The translations under genes and the position numbers were made by a program. The notes below the pieces were generated by a model. The model saw nothing but the letters and a program-made list of their open reading frames with translations, did no database searches and was not told the DNA's origin. A DNA stretch of 64,000 nucleotides from Alkalibacter mobilis (GTDB taxonomy: Bacteria; Bacillota; Clostridia; Eubacteriales; Alkalibacteraceae): NCBI RefSeq assembly GCF_015594845.1, contig NZ_JADNRK010000010.1, positions 16,865 through 80,864 on the forward strand, given 5' to 3'. Each line of letters opens with the position of its first letter. Positions within the stretch are counted from its first letter, which is position 1. Below are positions 35,003-42,172 of this stretch, piece after piece.

Positions 35003-35790
35003 TTTACACCCGTCAATTCAATGGATTTCAAGCGGGCTTTCATTAAAAAATCCTCTGGTCTTTCGAATTTTTCGACACTGCCAGCCAGCTCCATTGAAAT
35101 ATACTCCAAATTTGTTTCTTTTACAATTTTTTTTATATATGACCAATCCACAAACCCATCTCCAGGAATCCAGTGTCGATCTTCTTTTGTGTCGTTGTCT
35201 GACAAATGCGTGGTAAATACCCTGGATTTCCATTTTTCAAACAGCCGTCCTTTCGTTTGTCCTTCCAGCCAGTCATGAGAAGAATCATAGCACAATCCCA
35301 ATGATTTGTGAGAAATATTCTCAAGCAATAAATCAAGCAAGCTTGCATCCCTTGTATTTTCAACTGCTACCTGTATATTGTTTATTTCGGCAAAGGAAGC
35401 AATTTTTTCAAAGGATTCCAACCCTTCATTGATAAGATTCTTATCGCTGCCTCTGTCTGTGCAATGCATTACCATTACGGGTATTTCAAATTTATTGCAA
35501 TCCTCAATATATGAAAAGTACCTGTTCAAAGTACTTTTTCTAAGCTCTTTATTACTTGACCATAAATCATTTACATCCGTGTAATTGGTATGGATATTTT
35601 CAAGATGTAAATTTTGGCGTCTCAATATTTGAGGCATTTTTTCTTTTTCAATCAGTCGAGGATATGTCTCGTCCTCCCACCACAATGATACACCTTCAAA
35701 TCCTGCTTCTCTAATAAGGTCGAGTCTCTCCTCAAGTGGCATGACGTACCCAAACCAAGAAAATATGCTGCTTTTCAACTGCTCACCCAA
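34999..35790 (-). CDS. Sugar phosphate isomerase/epimerase-like TIM-barrel protein
   Basis: 263 residues of the xylose-isomerase-like superfamily. It begins SSIFSWFGYVMPLEERLDLIREAGFEGVSLWWED. Metal-ligand candidates are the Glu in VAVENTRD, the Asp of GLCYDSSHDW, the His of VFTTHLSDND and the Glu in ISMELAG. The substrate is unknown. The start is uncertain: TTG at 35790 or TTG at 35778, both within the end of the amidohydrolase gene, so translation is coupled. It is a paralogue of the 325-residue protein encoded next, although similarity looks limited. Confidence 0.78.
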   Translation of the reverse strand: MGEQLKSSIFSWFGYVMPLEERLDLIREAGFEGVSLWWEDETYPRLIEKEKMPQILRRQNLHLENIHTNYTDVNDLWSSNKELRKSTLNRYFSYIEDCNKFEIPVMVMHCTDRGSDKNLINEGLESFEKIASFAEINNIQVAVENTRDASLLDLLLENISHKSLGLCYDSSHDWLEGQTKGRLFEKWKSRVFTTHLSDNDTKEDRHWIPGDGFVDWSYIKKIVKETNLEYISMELAGSVEKFERPEDFLMKARLKSIELTGVK

Positions 35791-36710
35791 CTTTCTTCAT
35801 TTATCCTGTTTTCAATGTCATTCAATTCTTTTTTAGTAATTTTTAATGCTTTCATACCATTTTTAAAAGCCATATCCATTAGTTCATTTTTTTTGATTCC
35901 TGCTTTATTTAAATAAATAAGCTCATCGAAAAATCCTGATCCATGATAAACCTTGTACGCTCCTGCATCACTTCCCACCGCAATTTCAACGCCCAAGTCA
36001 TAAGCCAATTTTACTTTTTCGCATTGCTCTTCAAATATTTTCCTAATCAACTTTTTCTCCAGTTTATATCTCTCATCATTTGAATATACGATATTGCCCA
36101 ATGGGGCAAGTGTAGGCACCCATATCGTACCTTTTTCTTTCATGCCTTTCAACAATTCTTCATTCGCATAATAGCCGTGTTCTATCGAGTCAGCACCACA
36201 TTTCAACGCCATCTCGATTCCTTTTTTTGTGTTGACATGAACCATAACCGGCAAATTCTCACTATGAGCCCTCTCGATTATATGTTTGAATTCTTCTACT
36301 GAAAACCCTATCTCTCCTGCATGTCCATATTCATTAAAAGACATCATACCACTTAATGCGACTTTTATAAAGTCTGTTTGATTCTTTACCAAATCGGTTA
36401 TGCAATCGTCGATTTCTTGAATGGATTCTACCGGTTTTCCTATCAAGCGACCGTAAAATCCTTTTTTATAAATTCCATACAAGGGTGTACGATATATGAT
36501 TCCCTCTTCTTTTGCCACTCTACGAATCAGATGGTGAATATCAAGGTTGTCACCTCCATCACGGAGCGCATATATCCCCCTTTGTTTATAGGCCAAAAAA
36601 ACTTTTCGTATCATTTCTTCAGCACTTTTTTCATCTTGCAAAAGTCTTTCTCTATAAGTTTTTGCGTTGTCTCCATTTAAGGATACGTGCACGTGCGCAT
36701 CGATAAACAT
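35775..36710 (-). CDS. Amidohydrolase superfamily protein
   Basis: 311 residues, metal-dependent hydrolase fold. The HxH motif is at the very N-terminus (FIDAHVHVSL), a candidate carboxylated Lys is in DFIKVALSG, further His ligands are in VMVHVNTKKG and SIEHGYYA, and the catalytic Asp is in VAVGSDAGAY. This matches imidazolonepropionase/prolidase-like amidohydrolases; the substrate cannot be named. It is the first gene of the unit with the two TIM-barrel proteins, downstream of two hairpins that end the folD transcript. Confidence 0.85.
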   Translation of the reverse strand: MFIDAHVHVSLNGDNAKTYRERLLQDEKSAEEMIRKVFLAYKQRGIYALRDGGDNLDIHHLIRRVAKEEGIIYRTPLYGIYKKGFYGRLIGKPVESIQEIDDCITDLVKNQTDFIKVALSGMMSFNEYGHAGEIGFSVEEFKHIIERAHSENLPVMVHVNTKKGIEMALKCGADSIEHGYYANEELLKGMKEKGTIWVPTLAPLGNIVYSNDERYKLEKKLIRKIFEEQCEKVKLAYDLGVEIAVGSDAGAYKVYHGSGFFDELIYLNKAGIKKNELMDMAFKNGMKALKITKKELNDIENRINEESWVSS

Positions 36711-36732
36711 TCAATATCACCCTATCTTAAAA

Positions 36733-36755
36733 AAAGCTTTCACGAGGAAAGCTTT
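36733..36755 (-). terminator. Terminator of the folT-fhs-fchA-folD operon
   Basis: Perfect 9-bp stem AAAGCTTTC / GAAAGCTTT with a 5-base loop; on the minus strand it is followed by TTTT. It lies about 100 bases after the folD stop. Confidence 0.8.
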
Positions 36756-36761
36756 AATTTG

Positions 36762-36786
36762 CGACGGAGACCCTTTGCCTCCGTCG
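36762..36786. repeat. GC-rich hairpin between folD and the terminator
   Basis: Perfect 8-bp stem CGACGGAG / CTCCGTCG with a 9-base loop. It has no T-run on either side, so it is not a typical terminator; it may protect the 3' end of the transcript or pair with the adjacent terminator as a tandem. Confidence 0.6.
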
Positions 36787-36856
36787 TTATAAAATTTAAT
36801 CTTTACCCTTTGCTGATACTAAACCCCTATATGATTCAAACCCCGGTCAAGATATT

Positions 36857-37714
36857 TTAATTCAACCCGTTTTGTTGTTTACATGCCTTGATAACATTTT
36901 TAGCTAAAACTGAAGTCGTTACAGAACCTACGCCACCAGGTACAGGAGTGATCATGGAAGCTTTATCTACAATATTGTCAAAGTCGACGTCGCCACACAT
37001 TTTTCCGTCCTTATCGAAGTTGATACCAACATCTACAACTATTGTTCCTTCTGAAACCCAGCTTTCTTTAACCAGTTTTGGCACTCCTACTGCTACTACT
37101 AGAATTTCAGCTTGCTTTGTCCAGTAAGAAGTATCTTTAGTTTCGATGTGGCATATTGTCACAGTTGCCATTTCGTTCAATAATAATTCGAATACCGGTC
37201 TACCAACTACATTGGAAGCTCCAACTACAGTACAATCTTTACCTGTTGGGTTGATGTCGTAGTATTTTAATATTTCCATAACTGCTGTCGGTGTACATGG
37301 AGTCAGACCAGTAGGATCTCCGACGTTCATTTTAGCAACGTTTATTGGGCTAAGACAATCCACATCTTTTTCTGGTGCAATTAAATATTTGATTTCAGAA
37401 TCGTTAAGTTGCTCAGGCAATGGACTAAAAATCAAAATTCCGTGAGTTGCAGGGTCTTCATTGATTTTTTTCAATTCAGCAACAAAGTCATCTTGTGAAA
37501 TTTCAGCATCCAACTCTTTGACTTCCACATCAATGTTGCACGCTTCCATTCTTTTAAGCGCTCCTCTTTCATAAGCTAAATCGCTTGGTTTTGCACCTAC
37601 TCTGACTATTGTCAACTTTGGAATGATTCCTTTTTCCCTTAATTCGTTGGCTTGCTTCAAAGTCTCTTCTTTTAGACTAGCTGCTACCAATTTACCGTCT
37701 AATAATTGTCCCAT
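36857..37714 (-). CDS. folD: Methylenetetrahydrofolate dehydrogenase FolD, probably lacking cyclohydrolase activity
   Basis: 285 residues, FolD fold, with TPVPGGVGSVTTSVLAKN and the Rossmann motif VVGASNVVGRP intact. The active site is altered. Tyr48 is kept, but the position four residues on, where bifunctional enzymes have the cyclohydrolase Lys, is Ala52. The conserved Gln of the ILVQLPLP block is Phe96 (ILIFSPLP). Asp of KDVDC is kept. This predicts methylene-THF dehydrogenase only, with FchA (encoded just upstream) supplying the cyclohydrolase. The dinucleotide 2'-phosphate region reads CHIETKDT in place of the Arg/Ser-containing form, so NAD rather than NADP is possible. It is the last gene of the THF-riboswitch operon. 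Confidence 0.93.
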   Translation of the reverse strand: MGQLLDGKLVAASLKEETLKQANELREKGIIPKLTIVRVGAKPSDLAYERGALKRMEACNIDVEVKELDAEISQDDFVAELKKINEDPATHGILIFSPLPEQLNDSEIKYLIAPEKDVDCLSPINVAKMNVGDPTGLTPCTPTAVMEILKYYDINPTGKDCTVVGASNVVGRPVFELLLNEMATVTICHIETKDTSYWTKQAEILVVAVGVPKLVKESWVSEGTIVVDVGINFDKDGKMCGDVDFDNIVDKASMITPVPGGVGSVTTSVLAKNVIKACKQQNGLN

Positions 37715-37754
37715 TTCAATTCCTCCTAAATATTCTTAAATTTATTGTACCAAT

Positions 37755-38387
37755 CTATTTGGAAAGCATAGCTTCAACTTTTGCATACACATCGTCAGCT
37801 ATCTCTGTTCCCTTGCCAACAAGAGGCTTTACTTCTTCGTTGATCTTTTTGACGTAACTCTCATCTTTTATCATATTTATATTTATTACAACGTTGATCC
37901 ATCCGCTGATTATTGCCGCCCTTAGACACTGAACTCCAACGCCTACATCACTGATCGCCAATTTCGAGCCTTTATCTACCAACTCACTGTGCAGGACTAT
38001 GGCTTCATAACACTTTTTCACGATTTCCACTGGCACTTCACAAGCTTGGATCAAGCACTTTTCCAAAGTCTCATCTTTTAATCTTTTTTCATCTTCTGTT
38101 TCCTTGGGCATACCATATGCCTTTGATAAAGGAAGAAAGTTTTCAGCATCTCTATCGACCATCTCAAGCAATTCATCCTGAATCTTTTGAGCTTTTTCCA
38201 TAATATCCTTGTTAGCCTGCTCATAATCTGCGTACTTTTTCTTTCCAAGTGTCAAGTTAACTACCATGCTGGCTAGAGCAGTACCCACCGCACCTACCAA
38301 TGCAGCTGCTCCTCCTCCTCCAGGCACCGCTTCTTTAGAAGCGAGTTTTGTTGTAAAATCAACACAGGAACCGTCTACCATTTTCAT
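37755..38387 (-). CDS. fchA: Methenyltetrahydrofolate cyclohydrolase
   Basis: Interconverts 5,10-methenyl-THF and 10-formyl-THF. 210 residues, mainly helical, formiminotransferase-cyclodeaminase-like fold (DFTTKLASKEAVPGGGGAAALVGAVGTALASMV). I chose the ATG at 38387 because GGGGGG lies seven bases upstream; the frame opens 16 codons earlier inside a hairpin. It lies between fhs and folD, the order expected for the methyl branch. Confidence 0.95.
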   Translation of the reverse strand: MKMVDGSCVDFTTKLASKEAVPGGGGAAALVGAVGTALASMVVNLTLGKKKYADYEQANKDIMEKAQKIQDELLEMVDRDAENFLPLSKAYGMPKETEDEKRLKDETLEKCLIQACEVPVEIVKKCYEAIVLHSELVDKGSKLAISDVGVGVQCLRAAIISGWINVVININMIKDESYVKKINEEVKPLVGKGTEIADDVYAKVEAMLSK

Positions 38388-38407
38388 GCAATTACCCCCC
38401 GTAAAAT

Positions 38408-38467
38408 ATAAAGGCTCACACCATAGGTAGTACACTGTGGCGTATACAATTTGGTGTAAGCCTTTAT
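38408..38467 (-). other. Long intercistronic hairpin between fhs and fchA
   Basis: Outer 16-base arms (38408-38423 and 38452-38467) and inner 6-base arms (38430-38435 and 38442-38447). Each stem has one C/A mismatch on the plus strand that becomes G-U on the minus strand, so the minus-strand RNA pairs completely. No T-run follows on the minus strand; the hairpin ends about 20 bases before the fchA start. Confidence 0.85.
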
Positions 38468-38493
38468 TTATATCTTTGAGTTCAACTCAAGAT

Positions 38494-40167
38494 TTAGAAC
38501 AATCCTGCGATAACTCCATTTTCATCAACATCGATTTTTTCTGCTGATGGAACCTTTGGAAGTCCAGGCATCTTCATAACGTCACCAGTAAGTACAACTA
38601 TAAATCCTGCACCAGCTGAAACTGTAAGATCTCTAACTGTGATATCAAAGTCAGTTGGTCTTCCCAGTTTAGTTTGATCGTCAGTCAATGAATACTGAGT
38701 CTTAGCCATACAAACCGGCATATTGCCAAAACCTAATTTTTCAAAGTTTGCAATCTCTTTTTCTGCTTTTGATGTAAAGTTTACGCCGTTGGCTCCATAA
38801 ATTTTTGTTGCAATTTTGTTGATTTTCTCTTTGATAGGATCTTCAAGCTCATATGCAAACTCCATATCGCTTTCTGTGTCTGTAAGTCTGATCAATTCTT
38901 TCGCAAGAGCTTCTCCACCTACGCCACCTTTACCCCATACTTCGGAAAGAGCAACATTTACGCCCAATTCTCTACACTTGTCTTCAACAAGTTTAAGCTC
39001 GGCGTCAGTATCTGTTGGGAATTTATTGATTGCTACCACTGCTGGCAATTTAAATACCTTTGTAACGTTTTCCACGTGTTTCAACAAGTTAGGCAACCCT
39101 TTTTCCAATGCTTCCAAGTTTTCAGGACCTAAATCATTTTTAGCTACTCCACCATTGTATTTAAGCGCTTTTACAGTTGCTACAATGATTACTGCATCAG
39201 GCTTCAATCCTGAAAGTCTGCACTTGATGTCTATAAATTTCTCAGCACCCAAGTCAGCACCGAATCCAGCTTCAGTTACAACGTAATCAGCATAATTCAT
39301 GGCAAATTTAGTTGCAAGAAGAGAGTTGCATCCGTGTGCAATGTTTGCAAAAGGTCCACCGTGAATAAATGCAGGAGTTCCTTCCAAAGTTTGAACAAGG
39401 TTAGGTTTTAGCGCATCTTTAAGAAGTGCTGCAACAGCACCCTGTGCGTTTAATTGTCCCGCAGTTACAGGTTCGCCTTTTCTGTTGTATGCTACAACTA
39501 TCTTAGCTACTTTTTCTTTCAAATCGATTATGTCGCTGGATAAACAGAACACTGCCATGATCTCACTTGCTACAGTTATGTCAAATCCGTCTTCTCTAGG
39601 AACACCTTGAGCTTTTCCACCCAAACCGTCAATTATATTTCTAAGCTGTCTGTCGTTCATGTCAACTGCTCTTCTCCAAACGACTCTTCTTGTGTCTATA
39701 TCCAATGCATTTCCTTGGTATACATGATTGTCAAGCATAGCTGCGATCAAGTTGTTTGCGGCACCAATAGCGTGGAAGTCTCCAGTGAAGTGCAAGTTGA
39801 TATCTTCCATAGGTATAACTTGTGCGTATCCACCACCAGCTGCTCCACCTTTTACTCCAAAAACAGGTCCTAATGAAGGTTCTCTAAGCGCAACCATAAC
39901 ATTCTTTCCTAGTTTTGCAAGGGCATCTGCTGCACCGATTGTTGTAGTAGTCTTTCCTTCTCCTGCTGGAGTAGGGTTGATTGCAGTTGTCAAAATCAAT
40001 TTAGCTTTTTTGCCTGAAGGCTTTTGAAGCAGATTGATATCCACCTTTGCCTTATACTTTCCATAAAGATCAAGATTGTCTTCAGTCAAACCCAGTTTGG
40101 CCGCGATTTCTCTAATATCCTTCGGCGTTGCTTCTTGTGCAATTTCAATATCACTCTTGAAACCCAT
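38494..40167 (-). CDS. fhs: Formate--tetrahydrofolate ligase
   Basis: ATP-dependent formation of 10-formyl-THF, the entry of formate into the methyl branch of the Wood-Ljungdahl pathway. 557 residues, the normal length. The P-loop reads [13 protein letters not shown], followed by the [17 protein letters not shown] and [10 protein letters not shown] signatures. It follows folT by 14 bases and is separated from fchA by a strong hairpin. Confidence 0.98.
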   Translation of the reverse strand: MGFKSDIEIAQEATPKDIREIAAKLGLTEDNLDLYGKYKAKVDINLLQKPSGKKAKLILTTAINPTPAGEGKTTTTIGAADALAKLGKNVMVALREPSLGPVFGVKGGAAGGGYAQVIPMEDINLHFTGDFHAIGAANNLIAAMLDNHVYQGNALDIDTRRVVWRRAVDMNDRQLRNIIDGLGGKAQGVPREDGFDITVASEIMAVFCLSSDIIDLKEKVAKIVVAYNRKGEPVTAGQLNAQGAVAALLKDALKPNLVQTLEGTPAFIHGGPFANIAHGCNSLLATKFAMNYADYVVTEAGFGADLGAEKFIDIKCRLSGLKPDAVIIVATVKALKYNGGVAKNDLGPENLEALEKGLPNLLKHVENVTKVFKLPAVVAINKFPTDTDAELKLVEDKCRELGVNVALSEVWGKGGVGGEALAKELIRLTDTESDMEFAYELEDPIKEKINKIATKIYGANGVNFTSKAEKEIANFEKLGFGNMPVCMAKTQYSLTDDQTKLGRPTDFDITVRDLTVSAGAGFIVVLTGDVMKMPGLPKVPSAEKIDVDENGVIAGLF

Positions 40168-40181
40168 TTAAATTCCTCCTC

Positions 40182-40952
40182 TTAATTGAATGATTTAATA
40201 TATTTTTGAACACTAAAGATGATTAGTGAAAACAATGGTATAAGAACAAAGTTTGTTATAAGCCTTCCTGGCAGGAAAACTATGAAACCCTGATCAAACA
40301 TCATTGATAAAAACCAAGTGTTCAGAATTAATGAAGTTACTATTTGCGTCAATGTAACTGTAAAGAAAATTTTATCCAAGCCATAGATACCCGTATTCTC
40401 TGATTTGTTCTTAGCATACACAAGTGGAACAGCTGCAAAGCCTACAACTATAAGTGCATACAAAACTACGAAAAAACTTGACAGCTCAGTCCCTAAAAGA
40501 ATAACCTTTCCATTTTCAAGACCCAAATTGTTTTGAAAAATCAAAACACCCAAGATGATCGTTGCCAAAGAAAATACAGAAACAATATTCAAGAAATTAA
40601 AGTTTATATCCTTATTCTTATACTTTCTTATAAGATAAAATATCATGCCTGGTATCCATCCGGTTAAGGCGCTCGATATTGTAAAGCCCGGGAAATATGG
40701 TCCGCCTGGCTTGATTACATAACACAATATATCCGATATCGCTCCAGTTATCAATCCGGCAACAGGTCCGAATATCATACCAGACATGACTATTGGGACC
40801 GTCGTAAAATTTACTCTTAGCGATGAAAATCCCGCCAGAGGTATATACACCTCAAATAAAAGTTTCAGCACAACGCTGATTGCTGTGAACAATCCAATGT
40901 TCACCACTGTTTTGGTTGTAAATCTTGTTTTCTTGATTACTGTTGTTTTCAT
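40182..40952 (-). CDS. folT: Folate ECF transporter S component FolT
   Basis: 256 residues with about six to eight helices. The conserved S-component N-terminus (NIGLFTAISVVLKLLFEVYIPLAG) and GMIFGPVAGLITGAISDILCYVIKPGGPYFPGF are typical of folate-family FolT. The start is the ATG at 40952 with GGAGAG upstream; an open frame to 41102 runs through the riboswitch and is not coding. The THF riboswitch directly upstream supports folate as substrate. It probably shares a genome-encoded ECF energy module with the cobT-linked S component. Confidence 0.93.
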   Translation of the reverse strand: MKTTVIKKTRFTTKTVVNIGLFTAISVVLKLLFEVYIPLAGFSSLRVNFTTVPIVMSGMIFGPVAGLITGAISDILCYVIKPGGPYFPGFTISSALTGWIPGMIFYLIRKYKNKDINFNFLNIVSVFSLATIILGVLIFQNNLGLENGKVILLGTELSSFFVVLYALIVVGFAAVPLVYAKNKSENTGIYGLDKIFFTVTLTQIVTSLILNTWFLSMMFDQGFIVFLPGRLITNFVLIPLFSLIIFSVQKYIKSFN

Positions 40953-41014
40953 TTTCTCTCCTTGATTGTCAGAGTGCCTCCTCATCCAATCAAACAAGAG
41001 CTTGATTAAACAGC

Positions 41015-41100
41015 GGAAGCGACAAGAGATCGTGGATAATATCCTTCGTTTAAGGGCAACATCCCATCCCTTAACACTTAACGCATCTTGTCTACTCTGC
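41015..41100 (-). ncRNA. Tetrahydrofolate (THF-I) riboswitch
   Basis: Minus-strand sequence carries the class hallmarks in order: AGAGTAGA, GCGTTAAGTG, GGGATGGGATGTTGCC and ACGAAGG. P1 is formed by GACAAGA / TCTTGTC (plus 41021-41027 with 41086-41092). Downstream, a TTGATTG segment near 40985-41003 can pair with CAATCAA just before the folT ribosome site, which suggests control of translation initiation. The riboswitch starts 24 bases after the end of the upstream methyltransferase gene with no terminator between, so it may regulate a read-through transcript. Confidence 0.92.
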
Positions 41101-41124
41101 ATTTATATTTTATTTTTTTGCTGA

Positions 41125-41937
41125 CTAGATTCTTTCTTTTCTGACTGCGGCATTGTATTTTCTAGTATGTTTATCTCTTGCAAGCAAAGCTTCAGTTGCA
41201 AATATGGAACCCATGATCTCCTTGTTGAGAGGATCCATTATGGCTGAGTCCATTCCTTCATAAATTGCCAAAGTCATAAAGTTTTGATTAATTATCTTTC
41301 TTTTAGGCATTCCAAAAGAAATATTACTTAAACCCGATGTGAATTTTACTGTAGGATAAATGGCTTTTACCTGTTTCATTGATTCTACAAAGTTCAACAA
41401 TGAATTATTGTCTGTCGATAATGCCATTACCAATGGGTCAATATGGATCTTGTCGGGAGTTATTCCAAATGTAGCAGCTTTTTCTATGATTTTCTTTGAA
41501 ATCTCAACTCTCGTCTCAACATCTCTAGGGGTACCGTTTTCACTATCACAAGTCAATGCTATGACCTCCCATTCGGTTCCCTGAACCAACGGGAAAAGAA
41601 CATCGCACTTGTCTTGATCTGAACCTTCGATTTTTTCAAGGTTCACTGAATTGATTAAACCAGGTTTTTTAATAAAAGGCAATACTTCTTTTAAAAAAAA
41701 TGGATCAGGGCTGTCAATGCATATGGGTGTGTCCACAGCATTTTGTACTATGTCTATAAGCCATTTTAAAGTTTCCACCTCAACATCAGGCGCAGTAGAT
41801 GCACAAACATCGATAAAATCCGCACCGGCTTCCGCTTGCTTTATTGCTCGGTCTCTAATAAAGTCTGCGTCCTTTTCCTGAATGGCTTTCTTGACTGCCG
41901 GTATTGCTCCGTTGATTTTTTCTCCGATAATAATCAA
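41125..41937 (-). CDS. Methyltetrahydrofolate:corrinoid-protein methyltransferase (pterin-binding family, second copy)
   Basis: 270 residues of the AcsE/MtgA/MtvA family, a TIM barrel related to dihydropteroate synthase. It moves methyl groups between a corrinoid protein and THF. Pterin-site signatures are GADFIDVCASTAP, TPICIDSPDP and SGLSNISFGMPKR. It is distinct from AcsE at 51.1-51.9 kb and is not in the CODH/ACS operon. The start is TTG at 41937, supported by GGAGG seven bases upstream. Its likely partner is the stand-alone corrinoid protein at 47.5-48.2 kb; both genes carry the same operator. No substrate-specific MttB/MtvB methyltransferase is in the window. Confidence 0.88.
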   Translation of the reverse strand: MIIIGEKINGAIPAVKKAIQEKDADFIRDRAIKQAEAGADFIDVCASTAPDVEVETLKWLIDIVQNAVDTPICIDSPDPFFLKEVLPFIKKPGLINSVNLEKIEGSDQDKCDVLFPLVQGTEWEVIALTCDSENGTPRDVETRVEISKKIIEKAATFGITPDKIHIDPLVMALSTDNNSLLNFVESMKQVKAIYPTVKFTSGLSNISFGMPKRKIINQNFMTLAIYEGMDSAIMDPLNKEIMGSIFATEALLARDKHTRKYNAAVRKERI

Positions 41938-42025
41938 TACTTTCCCTCCTCGGTAAGTTTGTTAAATAATTGTTGATATCGATTTCATAGACCCTTAAAT
42001 AAAAAATGCAAGCTTGCTTGCAGCA

Positions 42026-42039
42026 CTTGTATATACAAG
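42026..42039. promoter_or_regulatory. Operator-like palindrome O1, CTTGTATATACAAG
   Basis: Perfect 14-base palindrome in the divergent region between the methyltransferase gene (minus) and the RACo-like gene (plus). It lies 16 bases after the -10 box of the minus-strand promoter, about +10 to +23. The same TTGTATATACAA core recurs at 48195-48206 and 60174-60185. A degenerate copy (CTTGTGTATATAT) sits at 42098-42110 on the RACo side. Confidence 0.75.
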
Positions 42040-42055
42040 CATCTTTACTAGTTTT

Positions 42056-42084
42056 ATATTATCAAAGAGTGTAGTCTTTGTCAA
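42056..42084 (-). promoter_or_regulatory. Promoter of the methyltransferase (and possibly folT-fhs-fchA-folD) transcript
   Basis: On the minus strand, consensus -35 TTGACA (42079-42084), 17-base spacer, -10 TAATAT (42056-42061). Operator-like palindrome O1 lies just downstream. Confidence 0.75.
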
Positions 42085-42172
42085 TATAATATTTAAACTT
42101 GTGTATATATTATCCTTGGGTTAAAATTGTACTTGAAACGATATTTTATAACTTGAAAAAGGAGACGAAAAT

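Noticed and set aside
40953..41102. N-terminal extension of FolT (50 codons)
   Set aside because: The region is the THF riboswitch and its platform; a ribosome site precedes the ATG at 40952.
42047..42052. ACTAGT palindrome near the promoters at 42 kb, 48 kb and 60 kb as a second shared operator
   Set aside because: The same hexamer follows the rpsU -10 box (11476-11481), and its position relative to the -10 differs between promoters, so it looks like a start-region sequence preference and not a specific site.
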